In this document: positions 53,221-62,308 of the stretch, one piece after another
Position numbering within the stretch: the stretch's first letter is position 1
Layout of the letters: each line of letters opens with the position of its first letter
Assembly (NCBI RefSeq): GCF_000236685.1
Contig: NC_016633.1
Location: 372,001-436,000 of the forward strand
Direction: 5' to 3'
Source of the DNA: Sphaerochaeta pleomorpha str. Grapes
GTDB taxonomy: Bacteria > Spirochaetota > Spirochaetia > Sphaerochaetales > Sphaerochaetaceae
DNA length: 64,000 nucleotides
Position numbers and translations under genes: made by a program
The notes under the pieces: model-generated
The model's input: only the letters and a program-made list of their open reading frames with translations
Database searches by the model: none
What the model was told of the DNA's origin: nothing

Positions 53221-53255
53221 TATCCAATGTATATACATACTATATACATTGGATA
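53221..53255. repeat. Perfect 15-bp inverted repeat with 5-bp spacer
   Basis: TATCCAATGTATATA (53221-53235), CATAC, TATATACATTGGATA (53241-53255). It lies 214 bases upstream of the integrase start. The layout resembles a tyrosine-recombinase core site (two inverted arms around a short crossover), though the spacer is slightly shorter than the usual 6-8 bases. Confidence 0.7.
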
Positions 53256-54010
53256 CTATTTTATTATAATTTATTTTATTTCTTTTTTTTGCTATATTTT
53301 TTATATTATTACATTTTTTTCTATTTTTATTCCTTTTTTTTTGCCTTCATGGAATTTTAATATCTGTTATTTTTATTATTTCAATTCATTTAGCATTTTA
53401 CTATATTCTTTTTTATATACATTATTTTGTCTATACTATTTTTTTTGTATATTCTTATACAACATTTTTGCTTTTTTACATATTCTTGGTACGTTCTACT
53501 GACATGTTTCTTTACAGAGCACTAATTGTTTCTTTTATTTATACTTTTTCTTTTCTTATTGTTTATATTTTTATTCTTATAGAAATGTTTTTCTTTCATT
53601 TTTGTTACTTTTTAAGGTTTTTCCCTGTATTTTTTGATTTGCGATTGTCACAAAAACAGGCAAAAAACGAATGTAGCAATATACTGCGGTCTTTTCAGGA
53701 AATTTGTCCTTCCAATATGTGCTCTTGGGGAAATTGCAGCCGATGAAATCCATACAGGCTGAAAACAAGCTATGTCAGATTGCTAGACTATATTTGTAGT
53801 TTGCATGCCCAGCAAAAGAATGTGAGCAACCTGAATTGTTTATAGGTATAGAGCTCTTCACTTGAAGACTGGGGGAGAAGTCATAGGGTAAGTTTTGAAC
53901 AAAACATTCCTATGGCGTCATATTTTATTGGGAAAGAAACATAATCAACCAACAGAAAGACCACGACTTGCCAACATGACAAACAACGTCTTAGTTTCTG
54001 CAATTAAAAA

Positions 54011-54035
54011 CCAGACCCTGAATATTTGGATCTGG
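54011..54035 (-). terminator. Terminator after smpB
   Basis: On the minus strand CCAGATCC, a 9-base loop and GGGTCTGG (one T-G pair), followed by TTTTTAA. It lies 41 bases past the smpB stop and marks the edge of the conserved smpB block. Confidence 0.75.
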
Positions 54036-54075
54036 CTTTCTATGATTTGTTTTCGTGAGAGAGAAGGGGAGGCAA

Positions 54076-54546
54076 TCAATATTGCATTTGTTTCAGTTCC
54101 CTTCTGGTATCCCTGTTCAAATCACGTTCCTTGATTACATTCCTCTTGTCATGCATCTGCTTGCCCCTACACAGAGAGACCTGGACCTTTACCAGGTTGC
54201 CCCTTAGGTAAATCGAGGTAGGGATAAGGGTAAAGCCTTTCTCGTCCACCTTGCGCTTGAGTCGCTTGATCTCGTCCTTGTGGGCGAGGAGCCTCCGGTT
54301 CCTGGCAGGGTCGTGGTTATTGATACTACCATGCGTGTAAGGCTGGATGGTCAATCCTACCAAAGTCAGGGAATGTCCCGATACCGTGACATAACTGTCG
54401 GTAAAGCTGAACTTGCCTTCCCTGATAGACTTGACCTCGGTCCCGACCAGGGCAATGCCACATTCGAGATCCTCAAGGACTTCATAGTTGAAATATGCCT
54501 TTTTATTTTTCTGTAAAGGCTTGAACGTATTCTTATCTTGCTTCAT
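54076..54546 (-). CDS. smpB: SsrA-binding protein SmpB
   Basis: Partner of tmRNA in trans-translation. 156 residues: KKAYFNYEVLEDLECGIALVGTEVKSIREGK, the OB-fold NHDPARNRRLLAHKDEI and the basic tail YLRGNLVKVQVSLCRGKQMHDKR with DRDTRRE-like ending (LNRDTRRELK). The ATG at 54546 lies one base after the stop of the PEGA-SUMF1 gene, so the two are co-translated; a start six codons earlier is possible. Its RNA partner ssrA is in the same window at 45.0 kb. Confidence 0.96.
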   Translation of the reverse strand: MKQDKNTFKPLQKNKKAYFNYEVLEDLECGIALVGTEVKSIREGKFSFTDSYVTVSGHSLTLVGLTIQPYTHGSINNHDPARNRRLLAHKDEIKRLKRKVDEKGFTLIPTSIYLRGNLVKVQVSLCRGKQMHDKRNVIKERDLNRDTRRELKQMQY

Positions 54547-54547
54547 G

Positions 54548-56014
54548 TTACTTTTCCCATGCAATGCGGAAACCTATCTGATCCCCGCAGGCGACAGTGC
54601 TTACAGCACCGACAGTATGCTCTGTTATTGTAGATGGATTGTTGAGATAACTTCCACCCTTTACAATCATATCAGTCTTCAAATCAAATGTTTTCTGTAA
54701 AGAAGAAACCGAACGGTAATCGGTAAGCCTGGACAGAGGGATATACGAACTGTCAGTAAACTCCCAGACCCCTCCGAGCATTGCCGAGGCACTGCTGTGG
54801 TCAGCATCGGTTATCGTCAACGATTTTTCATACGGCTTGGCAACAGCGGCCTTGCAGGCTAGGGTCCATTGCTCCTGATTCGGGATGAAAACTTTTTTTC
54901 CAGTCTTTTCGGTCAACCAGGAACAGAATGCCTGGGCAGCCTTGAAACTAATATTATGTATGGGTTTGCCGGTTGCGAACACCACAGAGGGGAGGATCCC
55001 ACTCAGATAATATTCATCCACCAGCCCCTTTTTTTGCAATGCATCCTTATTCGACACATCCCACTGAGGATTTTCTTCAATGAACAGTGCCCATTGGTAC
55101 TCACTTACCGGGGTAGTTGCAATACTAAAGCGTTCGGTCTGCACCTCTATTCCAGCTTCATTGGTATCGGGAAAGATTGCAAGGGCAGTATCACCCATTA
55201 CAAAGGTAGTTGCTTCATAGGTAAGCCCATTTTGCACAAATTCCCCGGTCCTGAGGGAATCGGGCGTTGCTGTCGGTAGTAGTTGAACCGAAGCAAGGCC
55301 AAGTGCTTCCTTGCTGTCAGAGTCAAAAAGCTTAGCGGCAAAGAGAAGGGCAGAAGCGGAAAGGGCAGAGGAGAAAGATGAATTTGCAGCTGAGAGCATT
55401 TCTTTTGCTTTCAAGGCGTCTTGCAGCATAGGCTTCGAAGAAATGAACTGGGAAGCAAGCGCAAAACTGCTTTCTACCATTTTGGAATCCAACTTCATCG
55501 CAATCGCATCATTGGCCCATTTTTCAAAGACCGGAGAATACCTGGTCACCTCGTCAAAGGAGGTAATTGCGCTTTCGCTTACGATTTCGTTAAGGTTGAA
55601 TTTGTTTATGGCATGCAGCTCAGACAGACTCAAGTCTTTCAAAGCCGGCTCATATTGCATTTTCCGATGGAAAATATAGGTAAGGAACACTGGATGGTCA
55701 ACCTGCAGCTCGGTGGTAGCGATTTTCACGCCCCCCTTCTCATAGACCACCTGGTGGCTTCCGCTTGACAGAAAATATTGGTAAGGAGTCCCACCAAGAT
55801 ATACATCGTCCACATACAGCCCAGTCTCGGCCAAAGGACTTGAAAAAGAAACGTATCGTCCACCTTTAAGAATCCCTGGAAGAAAACAAACTACAAAAAC
55901 GACAAGCAGGGTACCGATTGCCAATAGGGTAAAGATATATATTCCGGGCCTGATTCCCAAAAAACGAGGGAGTTTCACTTCTTCCACCTGGGGTAGTTCA
56001 ATATGCTTTTTCAT
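54548..56014 (-). CDS. Membrane protein with PEGA and SUMF1/FGE-like domains
   Basis: A 488-residue protein with a short cytosolic start, one membrane helix (about 26-48), a PEGA domain (about 58-110: GLYVDDVYLGGTPYQYFLSSGSHQVV), a helical linker, and a C-terminal formylglycine-generating-enzyme-like domain (about 270-488: FVMGDTALAIFP, RFSIATTPVSEYQWALF, NISFKAAQAFCSWLTEKTGKKVFIPNQEQW, IVKGGSYLNNP, IGFRIAWE). PEGA modules bind surface polymers; SUMF1-like domains often act as binding rather than enzyme domains, which is likely here. The ATG at 56014 is chosen over a TTG three codons upstream. It is divergent from lepB. Confidence 0.85.
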   Translation of the reverse strand: MKKHIELPQVEEVKLPRFLGIRPGIYIFTLLAIGTLLVVFVVCFLPGILKGGRYVSFSSPLAETGLYVDDVYLGGTPYQYFLSSGSHQVVYEKGGVKIATTELQVDHPVFLTYIFHRKMQYEPALKDLSLSELHAINKFNLNEIVSESAITSFDEVTRYSPVFEKWANDAIAMKLDSKMVESSFALASQFISSKPMLQDALKAKEMLSAANSSFSSALSASALLFAAKLFDSDSKEALGLASVQLLPTATPDSLRTGEFVQNGLTYEATTFVMGDTALAIFPDTNEAGIEVQTERFSIATTPVSEYQWALFIEENPQWDVSNKDALQKKGLVDEYYLSGILPSVVFATGKPIHNISFKAAQAFCSWLTEKTGKKVFIPNQEQWTLACKAAVAKPYEKSLTITDADHSSASAMLGGVWEFTDSSYIPLSRLTDYRSVSSLQKTFDLKTDMIVKGGSYLNNPSTITEHTVGAVSTVACGDQIGFRIAWEK

Positions 56015-56044
56015 AGTTACCAAAGGTATCTTTCCCGCCTGTGC

Positions 56045-56073
56045 TTGTCAACTCGCACCTATTGTGCTACTTT
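56045..56073 (+). promoter_or_regulatory. Promoter of lepB, placed for a leaderless transcript
   Basis: TTGTCA (56045-56050), exactly 17 bases, TACTTT (56068-56073). Only seven bases separate the -10 box from the lepB ATG at 56081, and no SD is present, so transcription should begin at or next to the start codon. Confidence 0.6.
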
Positions 56074-56080
56074 GCTAAAT

Positions 56081-57088
56081 ATGGATAAAATTTGGACTTT
56101 TCTTGAGAAAAAGACAGTCAGTATCCTTACCCGCCGAAAGGCTGAGAAAGCGTACGAACTTGCCAACAAGAAACCACGTACCGTCGTGGGAGAGATCAAA
56201 GGCTGGGCAGACGCCCTTGTCTTTGCCGTGGTTGCGGTTTTTTTGATCAACCAATACTTGTTTCAGTTATTTCTTATCCCTACACCCTCGATGGTAAATA
56301 CACTGCTTGTCAGAGACCGGGTATTTGTAAGCAAGACCAGCTACGGTATTGAAATCTACCCCAGCGGACCAAAGATTGCCCAGGCAAACCGGATGGTGCA
56401 CCGGGACAATATCATTACGTTCTATAATCCGGAATATATCTCAAAGGGTCCTTTTTTTGACATCCTCTCCCAGATTCTCTACATGAGCACCTTTTCCCTG
56501 GTAAATATCGACAGGAATGAAGACGGCTCGATTGCCGAGCGCCTATATGTCAAACGAGCGATCGGATTTCCCGGTGATGTAATCCGTTTCCAGGAAGGCA
56601 ACGTCTACATCCGCCCCTCTGGAAGTGATTCCTTCATTGACGAAAACACATTCCGGGCGGAAAACAATCTGGTCGACGGCCCACACCGCAGCGTGGATGC
56701 CTCTACCTATGATGGTATCAAAGCATGGGGGTCCTTGTTCGGGTACAAGGAACTTGGCATACAGGCAAATAGTGCGCCGACCTACCTTTCCTCTGCCTAC
56801 CTTTCGGTCAAGAACGATAACTACCCGGATGACATGTACCAGTTCGAGACTTCCAAAATGAGGACAAAGGCATTATTCGACCCGAGCGATTTCAACTCCA
56901 GAAGCGATAGCCATAAGTACAGCCAAGGGATCTACGTACCCCAAGGTTCCATTCTTCCTTTAGGTGATAACCGCGACGATTCCCGCGACGGTCGTTATTT
57001 CGGGCCTATTTCCCAGAAAAAAATCAACGGAAGGGTTCTTTTTCGCTTTTTCCCGTTCAATCGTATCGGATATCTGGGTAATAAATAG
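56081..57088 (+). CDS. lepB: Signal peptidase I
   Basis: Membrane serine protease that removes export signal peptides. 335 residues: a membrane helix at about 50-70, the catalytic Ser in IPTPSMVNTLL, the catalytic Lys in ERLYVKRAIGFPGD and the box GDNRDDSRDGRYFGPI. A longer than usual insertion (about 190-290, between the Lys box and GDNRDDS) contains family-atypical sequence. The ATG at 56081 has no SD and sits seven bases after a -10 box. The hemW GTG overlaps its stop by one base. Confidence 0.94.
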   Translation: MDKIWTFLEKKTVSILTRRKAEKAYELANKKPRTVVGEIKGWADALVFAVVAVFLINQYLFQLFLIPTPSMVNTLLVRDRVFVSKTSYGIEIYPSGPKIAQANRMVHRDNIITFYNPEYISKGPFFDILSQILYMSTFSLVNIDRNEDGSIAERLYVKRAIGFPGDVIRFQEGNVYIRPSGSDSFIDENTFRAENNLVDGPHRSVDASTYDGIKAWGSLFGYKELGIQANSAPTYLSSAYLSVKNDNYPDDMYQFETSKMRTKALFDPSDFNSRSDSHKYSQGIYVPQGSILPLGDNRDDSRDGRYFGPISQKKINGRVLFRFFPFNRIGYLGNK

Positions 57089-58257
57089 TGAGTGAACTCC
57101 TATTGGTTGACAATCTTTCGCTATACGTACATATCCCTTTTTGCAACAGTTGTTGTTCCTACTGTGCTTTCTACTCGGAGCCAAGAGGGGCCTGGCAACA
57201 GTACAAAGAAGCCTATGTCGACCGTCTGGAACGGGAAATTCTATTCTATGCAGACAAATTGCACAAACCCTTCGAGACCATTTTCTTCGGGGGAGGCAAC
57301 CCTGGGTGCCTTTCCTTCGAACAGCTCGAAAGGTTGCTGAAAGCAAGCCAACTCTTCGGGAAAAGCAAAGAATGTACCATTGAGATGAACCCTGAGAGTT
57401 TTTCGCCTGCCTTTTTCCCGCTTTTTGCACAGAAGCTTGTTTCCCGCCTGAGCATGGGTATCCAGAGCATGGACGACACGTCCTTGAAAAACCTGGGCAG
57501 GAATGCCTCGCGTTCAGATAATTTACAGGGAATTGCCTACGCAAAACAGGTGCATGCTCTCTACGGCACAGACCTTTCGTTCGACCTTATGACCTGCATC
57601 CCGGGACAGACTGTCGAACAGGCCCTTGCAGATATCGATGACTTGGTCTTTCTTGCAGACCCTACGCATATCAGCCTCTACTGCCTCACGATTGAGGAAG
57701 GGACAGAGCTTGCACGGAAAGTGGATTCGAATATGGTTTCGCTTCTTACCGAAGACAACCAGGAAAAAATGCTCTCTGCCTGCTATCTTCATCTTAAGAA
57801 ACTCGGGTATCGGCACTATGAGATTTCGAACTTCGCAAAGCAGGGCAAACGCTGCCTGCATAATCTCAGATATTGGAATCTATCCAGTTATCTGGGGCTT
57901 GGAAGCAGCGCAGCCTCTACCTTGGTGGAAGAAGACCAGGTAAAATCCCTTACCCAGGAGCAGGACCTTGCAACCTTTTCTTCAGGAGAAATCTTCAGCG
58001 GATATGCTGTAGAAATCCTGACAAAGGTCGAATATCTGGAAGAATACCTTCTCATGGCACTGCGTACCGACGAAGGTATCGACAAAGTGCAATTCTCTGC
58101 AAGGTTTGGATATGACTTTGACAAGCTCTTTGGGAAAACCGTTAAAACCTTCGAGCCTTTTTGGTATTTCGACTCCCCTCAGTCTTTCTTTCTGAGCGAG
58201 CAGGGAATGATGTTCCTTGACGATATTGTGCTAAGGCTCGCCATGGCGGTTTTTTAA
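57088..58257 (+). CDS. hemW: HemW-like radical SAM protein (HemN family)
   Basis: A 389-residue radical-SAM protein: [18 protein letters not shown] carries the CxxxCxxC cluster motif, followed by [42 protein letters not shown] and [20 protein letters not shown]. These are HemW marks (a haem chaperone); true oxygen-independent coproporphyrinogen oxidase has an additional N-terminal region and cysteine that are missing here. GTG start at 57088, overlapping the lepB stop (TAGTG). Confidence 0.9.
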   Translation: MSELLLVDNLSLYVHIPFCNSCCSYCAFYSEPRGAWQQYKEAYVDRLEREILFYADKLHKPFETIFFGGGNPGCLSFEQLERLLKASQLFGKSKECTIEMNPESFSPAFFPLFAQKLVSRLSMGIQSMDDTSLKNLGRNASRSDNLQGIAYAKQVHALYGTDLSFDLMTCIPGQTVEQALADIDDLVFLADPTHISLYCLTIEEGTELARKVDSNMVSLLTEDNQEKMLSACYLHLKKLGYRHYEISNFAKQGKRCLHNLRYWNLSSYLGLGSSAASTLVEEDQVKSLTQEQDLATFSSGEIFSGYAVEILTKVEYLEEYLLMALRTDEGIDKVQFSARFGYDFDKLFGKTVKTFEPFWYFDSPQSFFLSEQGMMFLDDIVLRLAMAVF

Positions 58258-58342
58258 CCCCTTGACCGGTCCCTCCTGTTGTGATAGCGTAAGTGGGTTC
58301 ATTTTTTATATAACGCATACTAAAATTTTAAGAGGTTCAATT

Positions 58343-59092
58343 ATGTCCGGCCATAGCAAATGGGCTACAATCAAACACAAAAAAGGTATCGCCGATGCAA
58401 AGCGCGGCCAGAAATTCACAAAACTGATCAAAGAAATTTCAGTTGCCGCAAAGATGGGTGGGTCAGACCCAGACACGAATGCCCGGCTTCGCACTGCTGT
58501 CCTTAAGGCAAGGGCTGAGAATATGCCCAAAGACAATATTGACAGGGCAATCAAGAAAGGTGCCGGAGAACTCGGTACTTCCGTATATTATGAACTTACC
58601 TATGAAGGTTACGCCCCTGGTGGTGTAGCAATCATTATTGATACGCTTACCGACAACAAGAACAGAACGGCAAGTGATGTCCGTTCCACATTGACAAAAT
58701 CAGGCGGTACCCTCGGTGCTACCGGTTGTGTCTCGTATATGTTCCAGACGAAAGGTATCATCATTTTTGATGCATCAAAGTACACTGAGGAACAGATTTT
58801 TGAGGTCGCCCTTGAAAACGGAGCCGATGATGTCACGACGAACGAAGATTCAATCGAAGTAACGACTTCACCGGCAGACTTTGCCAATGTTCTCGAAGCG
58901 CTGCAGGCAGCCGGTTTTGAGCAGGAAAGTGCTGAAATCGAGAAGATTGCAGACCAGATGGTTACCCTTGAGACAGAAAGGGCCCGTAAAGTCCTGAAGA
59001 TTGTCGACCGACTCGAAGAACTCGACGATGTCCAGGAAGTTTTTACCAACCTTGATCTCCCCGATGATTTCGAGGAAGGTGACGAAGCGTAA
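58343..59092 (+). CDS. yebC: YebC/PmpR-family protein
   Basis: A 249-residue cytosolic protein: [32 protein letters not shown] at the start, [43 protein letters not shown] and a C-terminal acidic end. Family members act as transcription regulators or as factors easing translation of proline runs. The ATG at 58343 follows AGAGG and matches the family start; the longer frame to 58262 is a spurious leader. It heads the ruv operon (yebC-ruvC-ruvA-ruvB), a widespread order. Confidence 0.95.
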   Translation: MSGHSKWATIKHKKGIADAKRGQKFTKLIKEISVAAKMGGSDPDTNARLRTAVLKARAENMPKDNIDRAIKKGAGELGTSVYYELTYEGYAPGGVAIIIDTLTDNKNRTASDVRSTLTKSGGTLGATGCVSYMFQTKGIIIFDASKYTEEQIFEVALENGADDVTTNEDSIEVTTSPADFANVLEALQAAGFEQESAEIEKIADQMVTLETERARKVLKIVDRLEELDDVQEVFTNLDLPDDFEEGDEA

Positions 59093-59095
59093 CGC

Positions 59096-59590
59096 ATGCG
59101 AATCCTCGGTATTGATCCAGGATATGCACAGACAGGCTGGGGCGTTGTCGATTCAAACGGGCAACGTAACCGGCCTGTTTCTTTTGGAATAATCAAAACA
59201 TCCCCAACGATGCCTGACATTGAACGGATTCATTTCATTGCTGCATCGATTGGTAAGATTGCGGAAGAGCAGCAGGTTGAAATCTGCGGAATGGAAGATA
59301 TATTCTTTACCAAGAATGTCAGTTCGGCTATACCGGTTGCAAAAGTCATAGGGGCCGCGGTGCACCAGCTTTCCATCCAGAATATCGAGGTCAGGCTCTT
59401 CAGCCCGCCAACTATCAAGATTGCGGTAACGGGGTATGGAGGCGCGGATAAAAAGCAAATCCAGGAGATGGTCAGGATTTTGCTGGGATTTGAGAAAATC
59501 CCCAAACCTGACCATGCAGCTGACGCTTTGGCTGTTGCCATCTGTCTTTCAGTCTTTGACGCTACACAGAAAAGGATACAGGGAAAATGA
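59096..59590 (+). CDS. ruvC: Holliday junction resolvase RuvC
   Basis: Endonuclease cutting Holliday junctions. 164 residues with catalytic acids in ILGIDPGYAQTGWGVV (Asp7), the Glu of CGMEDIFF and the paired Asp of PDHAADALAVAI. It starts three bases after yebC and joins ruvA by an ATGA overlap, so stoichiometric expression with RuvAB is likely. Confidence 0.96.
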   Translation: MRILGIDPGYAQTGWGVVDSNGQRNRPVSFGIIKTSPTMPDIERIHFIAASIGKIAEEQQVEICGMEDIFFTKNVSSAIPVAKVIGAAVHQLSIQNIEVRLFSPPTIKIAVTGYGGADKKQIQEMVRILLGFEKIPKPDHAADALAVAICLSVFDATQKRIQGK

Positions 59591-60219
59591 TTAATGCAAT
59601 CATCGGAGACATTGTCACCATCAGTGAAGGGGAAGTCATACTGCGTGCGGGTTATGTTGAATACCGCCTCCTCATTACTGGCCAGACATCCAGCAGGCTC
59701 AGCCAGTTGCAGGTAGAAGACCGCCAGAAAGTTCGGTTGCTGTCTGTATTGCATCACCGTGAAGACAGCATGACACTCTTTGGTTTCTTCGACGAACAGG
59801 AACGGGATGCATTCACTCAGTTGCAAAGTGTTTCCGGGATCGGCTCAAAACAAGCCCTGAAAATACTTTCCGGTATCAGCGTGAAGCAATTGGCCCTTGC
59901 CCTTGACAGTGGAAATGTAAAACTGCTTTCCTCGATTCCGGGTATCGGCCCAAAGACAGGCCAGAAAATGATTCTCGCACTCAGGAATATGCTGGTGCTT
60001 GACGATGAAAAAACCATTTCCCCGTCATCCTCCAAAAACGGAAAGCTCAAGAAATGGACAGATATTCTCGATGCCCTGTTTGATATGGGCTATGACCGCA
60101 AACGCAGCGAGGAAGTCTTGGATACGCTGCTTATCCAGTTAGGACCACAGCTTGAGTCCCTGGGTAGGCACGAAGCGGAGGAGTTACTCTTCCGCAATGC
60201 AATAGTTGCATTGGGGTAG
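59587..60219 (+). CDS. ruvA: Holliday junction DNA helicase subunit RuvA
   Basis: Four-way-junction binding protein, 210 residues. Domain I starts MINAIIGDIVTISEGEVILRAGYVEY; the helix-hairpin-helix pair is FTQLQSVSGIGSKQALKILSG and LSSIPGIGPKTGQKMILAL; a short linker leads to the RuvB-binding domain III (DILDALFDMGYDRKRSEEVL). ATGA overlap with ruvC; ruvB begins three bases after the stop. Confidence 0.96.
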   Translation: MINAIIGDIVTISEGEVILRAGYVEYRLLITGQTSSRLSQLQVEDRQKVRLLSVLHHREDSMTLFGFFDEQERDAFTQLQSVSGIGSKQALKILSGISVKQLALALDSGNVKLLSSIPGIGPKTGQKMILALRNMLVLDDEKTISPSSSKNGKLKKWTDILDALFDMGYDRKRSEEVLDTLLIQLGPQLESLGRHEAEELLFRNAIVALG

Positions 60220-60222
60220 TGC

Positions 60223-61293
60223 ATGGAAGATTTTGAAACGGACCTGAAAGACCTTGACGAACTGCAGAGCAGCTCTGTCGTCTCTACTTCCTTCCAGCAG
60301 GAAGCCGATGTCCAGGAAAATATTCTCAGACCGAAAATGCTTTGCGATTTCCAAGGCCAGCAACAGTTGAAAGACAACCTCTCCATCTTTATCAGGGCAG
60401 CTCGTGAACGAGAGGAACCGCTTGACCATACATTTCTCATCGGTCCTCCCGGATTGGGGAAGACGACCCTTGCCTCGATCATTGCCAACGAAATGGGTTC
60501 GGAAATCCGTATGACCAGTGCCCCGGCTTTAGACAAACCCAAAGATCTTGCAGGCATCTTGACCAATGTCACCGAGGGCTCTGTTTTCTTTATTGACGAA
60601 ATCCATCGTCTCAAGCCTGCCCTGGAAGAGATGCTCTATATTGCCATGGAGGATTTTGAAATCGACTGGGTCATCGGACAGGGACCTGCAGCAAGGACGA
60701 TGAGAATCCCTCTCCCCAAATTCACCCTTGTCGGGGCCACTACCAAAGCCGGTTCTGTTTCCAGCCCGCTTTCCTCACGCTTTGGCATAACCTGCCATAT
60801 TGAATTCTACAATGAAAAGGAACTGGCTCAGATTATTGCAAGGTCAGCTACGATCATGGATATTTCCATTTCAAAGGATGCAATCGATCTGTTGGCAAAA
60901 TGTAGCAGGGGAACCCCCAGGATTGCGAACAGGCTTCTCAAACGCCTCCGCGATTTTGCAACAGTCCTTGGTGACGGGATTATTACCACCGAGATAGTCC
61001 ATCATGGAATGGGCCGTCTGGGCATCGACCTCAATGGCCTGGAAAAACAAGACAGGAATATTTTAAGGACTATCATCGAATTTTACGATGGCGGCCCTGT
61101 CGGAGCAGAGACCTTAAGCATTTCGGTGGGAGAAGCCATTGAATCGCTTGAGGATTTCTATGAACCGTACCTTATCCAGAAAGGATACCTTAAAAGAACC
61201 CCGCGCGGACGAATGACAACAAAGAAAGCCTATGACTTGCTCGGGCTTTCCAGCATAAGGAACAGTAATGAAGATCAAGGAATTCTCTTTTGA
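60223..61293 (+). CDS. ruvB: Holliday junction branch-migration ATPase RuvB
   Basis: Hexameric AAA+ motor, 356 residues. [19 protein letters not shown], Walker [14 protein letters not shown] near residue 77, Walker [11 protein letters not shown], sensor [18 protein letters not shown] and a winged-helix C terminus ([20 protein letters not shown]). The first 25 residues are a variable acidic leader. Its 3' end overlaps the queA start by 26 bases. Confidence 0.97.
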   Translation: MEDFETDLKDLDELQSSSVVSTSFQQEADVQENILRPKMLCDFQGQQQLKDNLSIFIRAAREREEPLDHTFLIGPPGLGKTTLASIIANEMGSEIRMTSAPALDKPKDLAGILTNVTEGSVFFIDEIHRLKPALEEMLYIAMEDFEIDWVIGQGPAARTMRIPLPKFTLVGATTKAGSVSSPLSSRFGITCHIEFYNEKELAQIIARSATIMDISISKDAIDLLAKCSRGTPRIANRLLKRLRDFATVLGDGIITTEIVHHGMGRLGIDLNGLEKQDRNILRTIIEFYDGGPVGAETLSISVGEAIESLEDFYEPYLIQKGYLKRTPRGRMTTKKAYDLLGLSSIRNSNEDQGILF

Positions 61294-62308
61294 CTTACCG
61301 CCTGAACTCATTGCCCAGACTCCTGCAGAGAGAAGGGGCAATGACAGGCTTTTGGTTTTGGATAGAAAAAACGGGACCTACACCGATGCAATGATGCAGG
61401 ATTTTGTGGACTACCTCGAAGAGGGTAGTGTCATCGTGATCAATAATAGCAAAGTAAGAAAAGCACGCGTTTTCGGAATGAGTGAAACAGGCGGTAGGGT
61501 AGAATTCCTGTTCCTCGAGGAAAACCTCGACCATAGTTGGCAGGTTATGGTCACGAAACTAAAGAAGCAACGCGTGGGGAAACGATATCATTTTGCAAAT
61601 GAAGAAGGTTCCCTTTCCTATAACGCCGAGATTATCAGCGAAAATGAGGATGGGACCCGTACCATTGCTTTTGCACAACCGCTTGACGAATCTTTCTTCC
61701 AGGAACTGGGACACGTCCCTTTGCCACCCTATATAAAACGGGAAGACGATTTCAAAGACGAGACACGCTATCAGACTGTATTTGCCAAGACGGAGGGTTC
61801 TGTAGCCGCCCCGACAGCAGGCTTGCATTTCACCCAGGAAATCATTGACAGGATATTACAAAAAGGGTGTACCTTTGCACCGATAACATTGCATGTTGGT
61901 CCGGGCACCTTCCTTCCAGTCAGGACGGAAGACCTCGAAGACCATCATATGCATTACGAGCGGTTTGAAGTCAGTGAAGAAACGGCAAGGATCGTAACTG
62001 AGGCAAAGAAGGCTGGCAAAAAAATTGTCGCCACTGGGACGACAAGCGTAAGGACTCTGGAAAGTGCCTTCAATGTAGAACAACAGCTGCTCGCCCCCGG
62101 CTTAAACAGGACAAACCTATTTATCATGCCCGGTTACCAGTGGAAGGTTGTCGACCAACTTCTCACCAATTTCCATACCCCGGAATCTACCTTGCTGGTG
62201 CTAGTATCAACCTTCGCCGGCAGAGACCATATCATGGGGGCCTATGCCCATGCCGTAGAAGAGAGATATCGCTTCTATAGCTATGGGGATGCAATGTTCA
62301 TACGCTAG
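61268..62308 (+). CDS. queA: S-adenosylmethionine:tRNA ribosyltransferase-isomerase
   Basis: Makes epoxyqueuosine in tRNA from preQ1 by transfer of the ribosyl part of SAM. 346 residues: [70 protein letters not shown] and the closing YSYGDAMFI are all family marks. The start lies inside ruvB with AAGGA before it. It overlaps the convergent tmk gene by four bases. The ruvB-queA order is common. Confidence 0.96.
   Translation: MKIKEFSFDLPPELIAQTPAERRGNDRLLVLDRKNGTYTDAMMQDFVDYLEEGSVIVINNSKVRKARVFGMSETGGRVEFLFLEENLDHSWQVMVTKLKKQRVGKRYHFANEEGSLSYNAEIISENEDGTRTIAFAQPLDESFFQELGHVPLPPYIKREDDFKDETRYQTVFAKTEGSVAAPTAGLHFTQEIIDRILQKGCTFAPITLHVGPGTFLPVRTEDLEDHHMHYERFEVSEETARIVTEAKKAGKKIVATGTTSVRTLESAFNVEQQLLAPGLNRTNLFIMPGYQWKVVDQLLTNFHTPESTLLVLVSTFAGRDHIMGAYAHAVEERYRFYSYGDAMFIR

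Larger units (their letters stand above)
53008..54005. other. Very AT-rich, T-skewed non-coding block beside the integrase
   Basis: About 1 kb without a credible gene. From roughly 53040 to 53650 the plus strand is dominated by T and A, with long T runs and little G or C; 53650-54005 returns to ordinary composition but has no supported gene. The nonamer TTTACATAT occurs at 53104, 53215 and 53475. Open frames here are low-complexity Phe/Ile/Tyr strings with no SD and are rejected. Confidence 0.6.

Noticed and set aside
53188-53746. Plus-strand open frames rich in Phe, Ile and Tyr in the AT-rich block.
   Set aside because: Low-complexity translation of T-rich DNA, no SD and no family-like segment.
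45360-53900. Direct repeat of the tmRNA 3' end marking an island boundary.
   Set aside because: No copy of the GGTTCGAATCC-type segment was seen near the integrase or smpB, so no attachment-site pair is called.
53577-54134. Small open frames on either strand between the AT-rich block and smpB (for example 53577-53768 minus, 53895-54134 plus).
   Set aside because: No SD, no recognisable motif; the second overlaps the smpB terminator and gene end.
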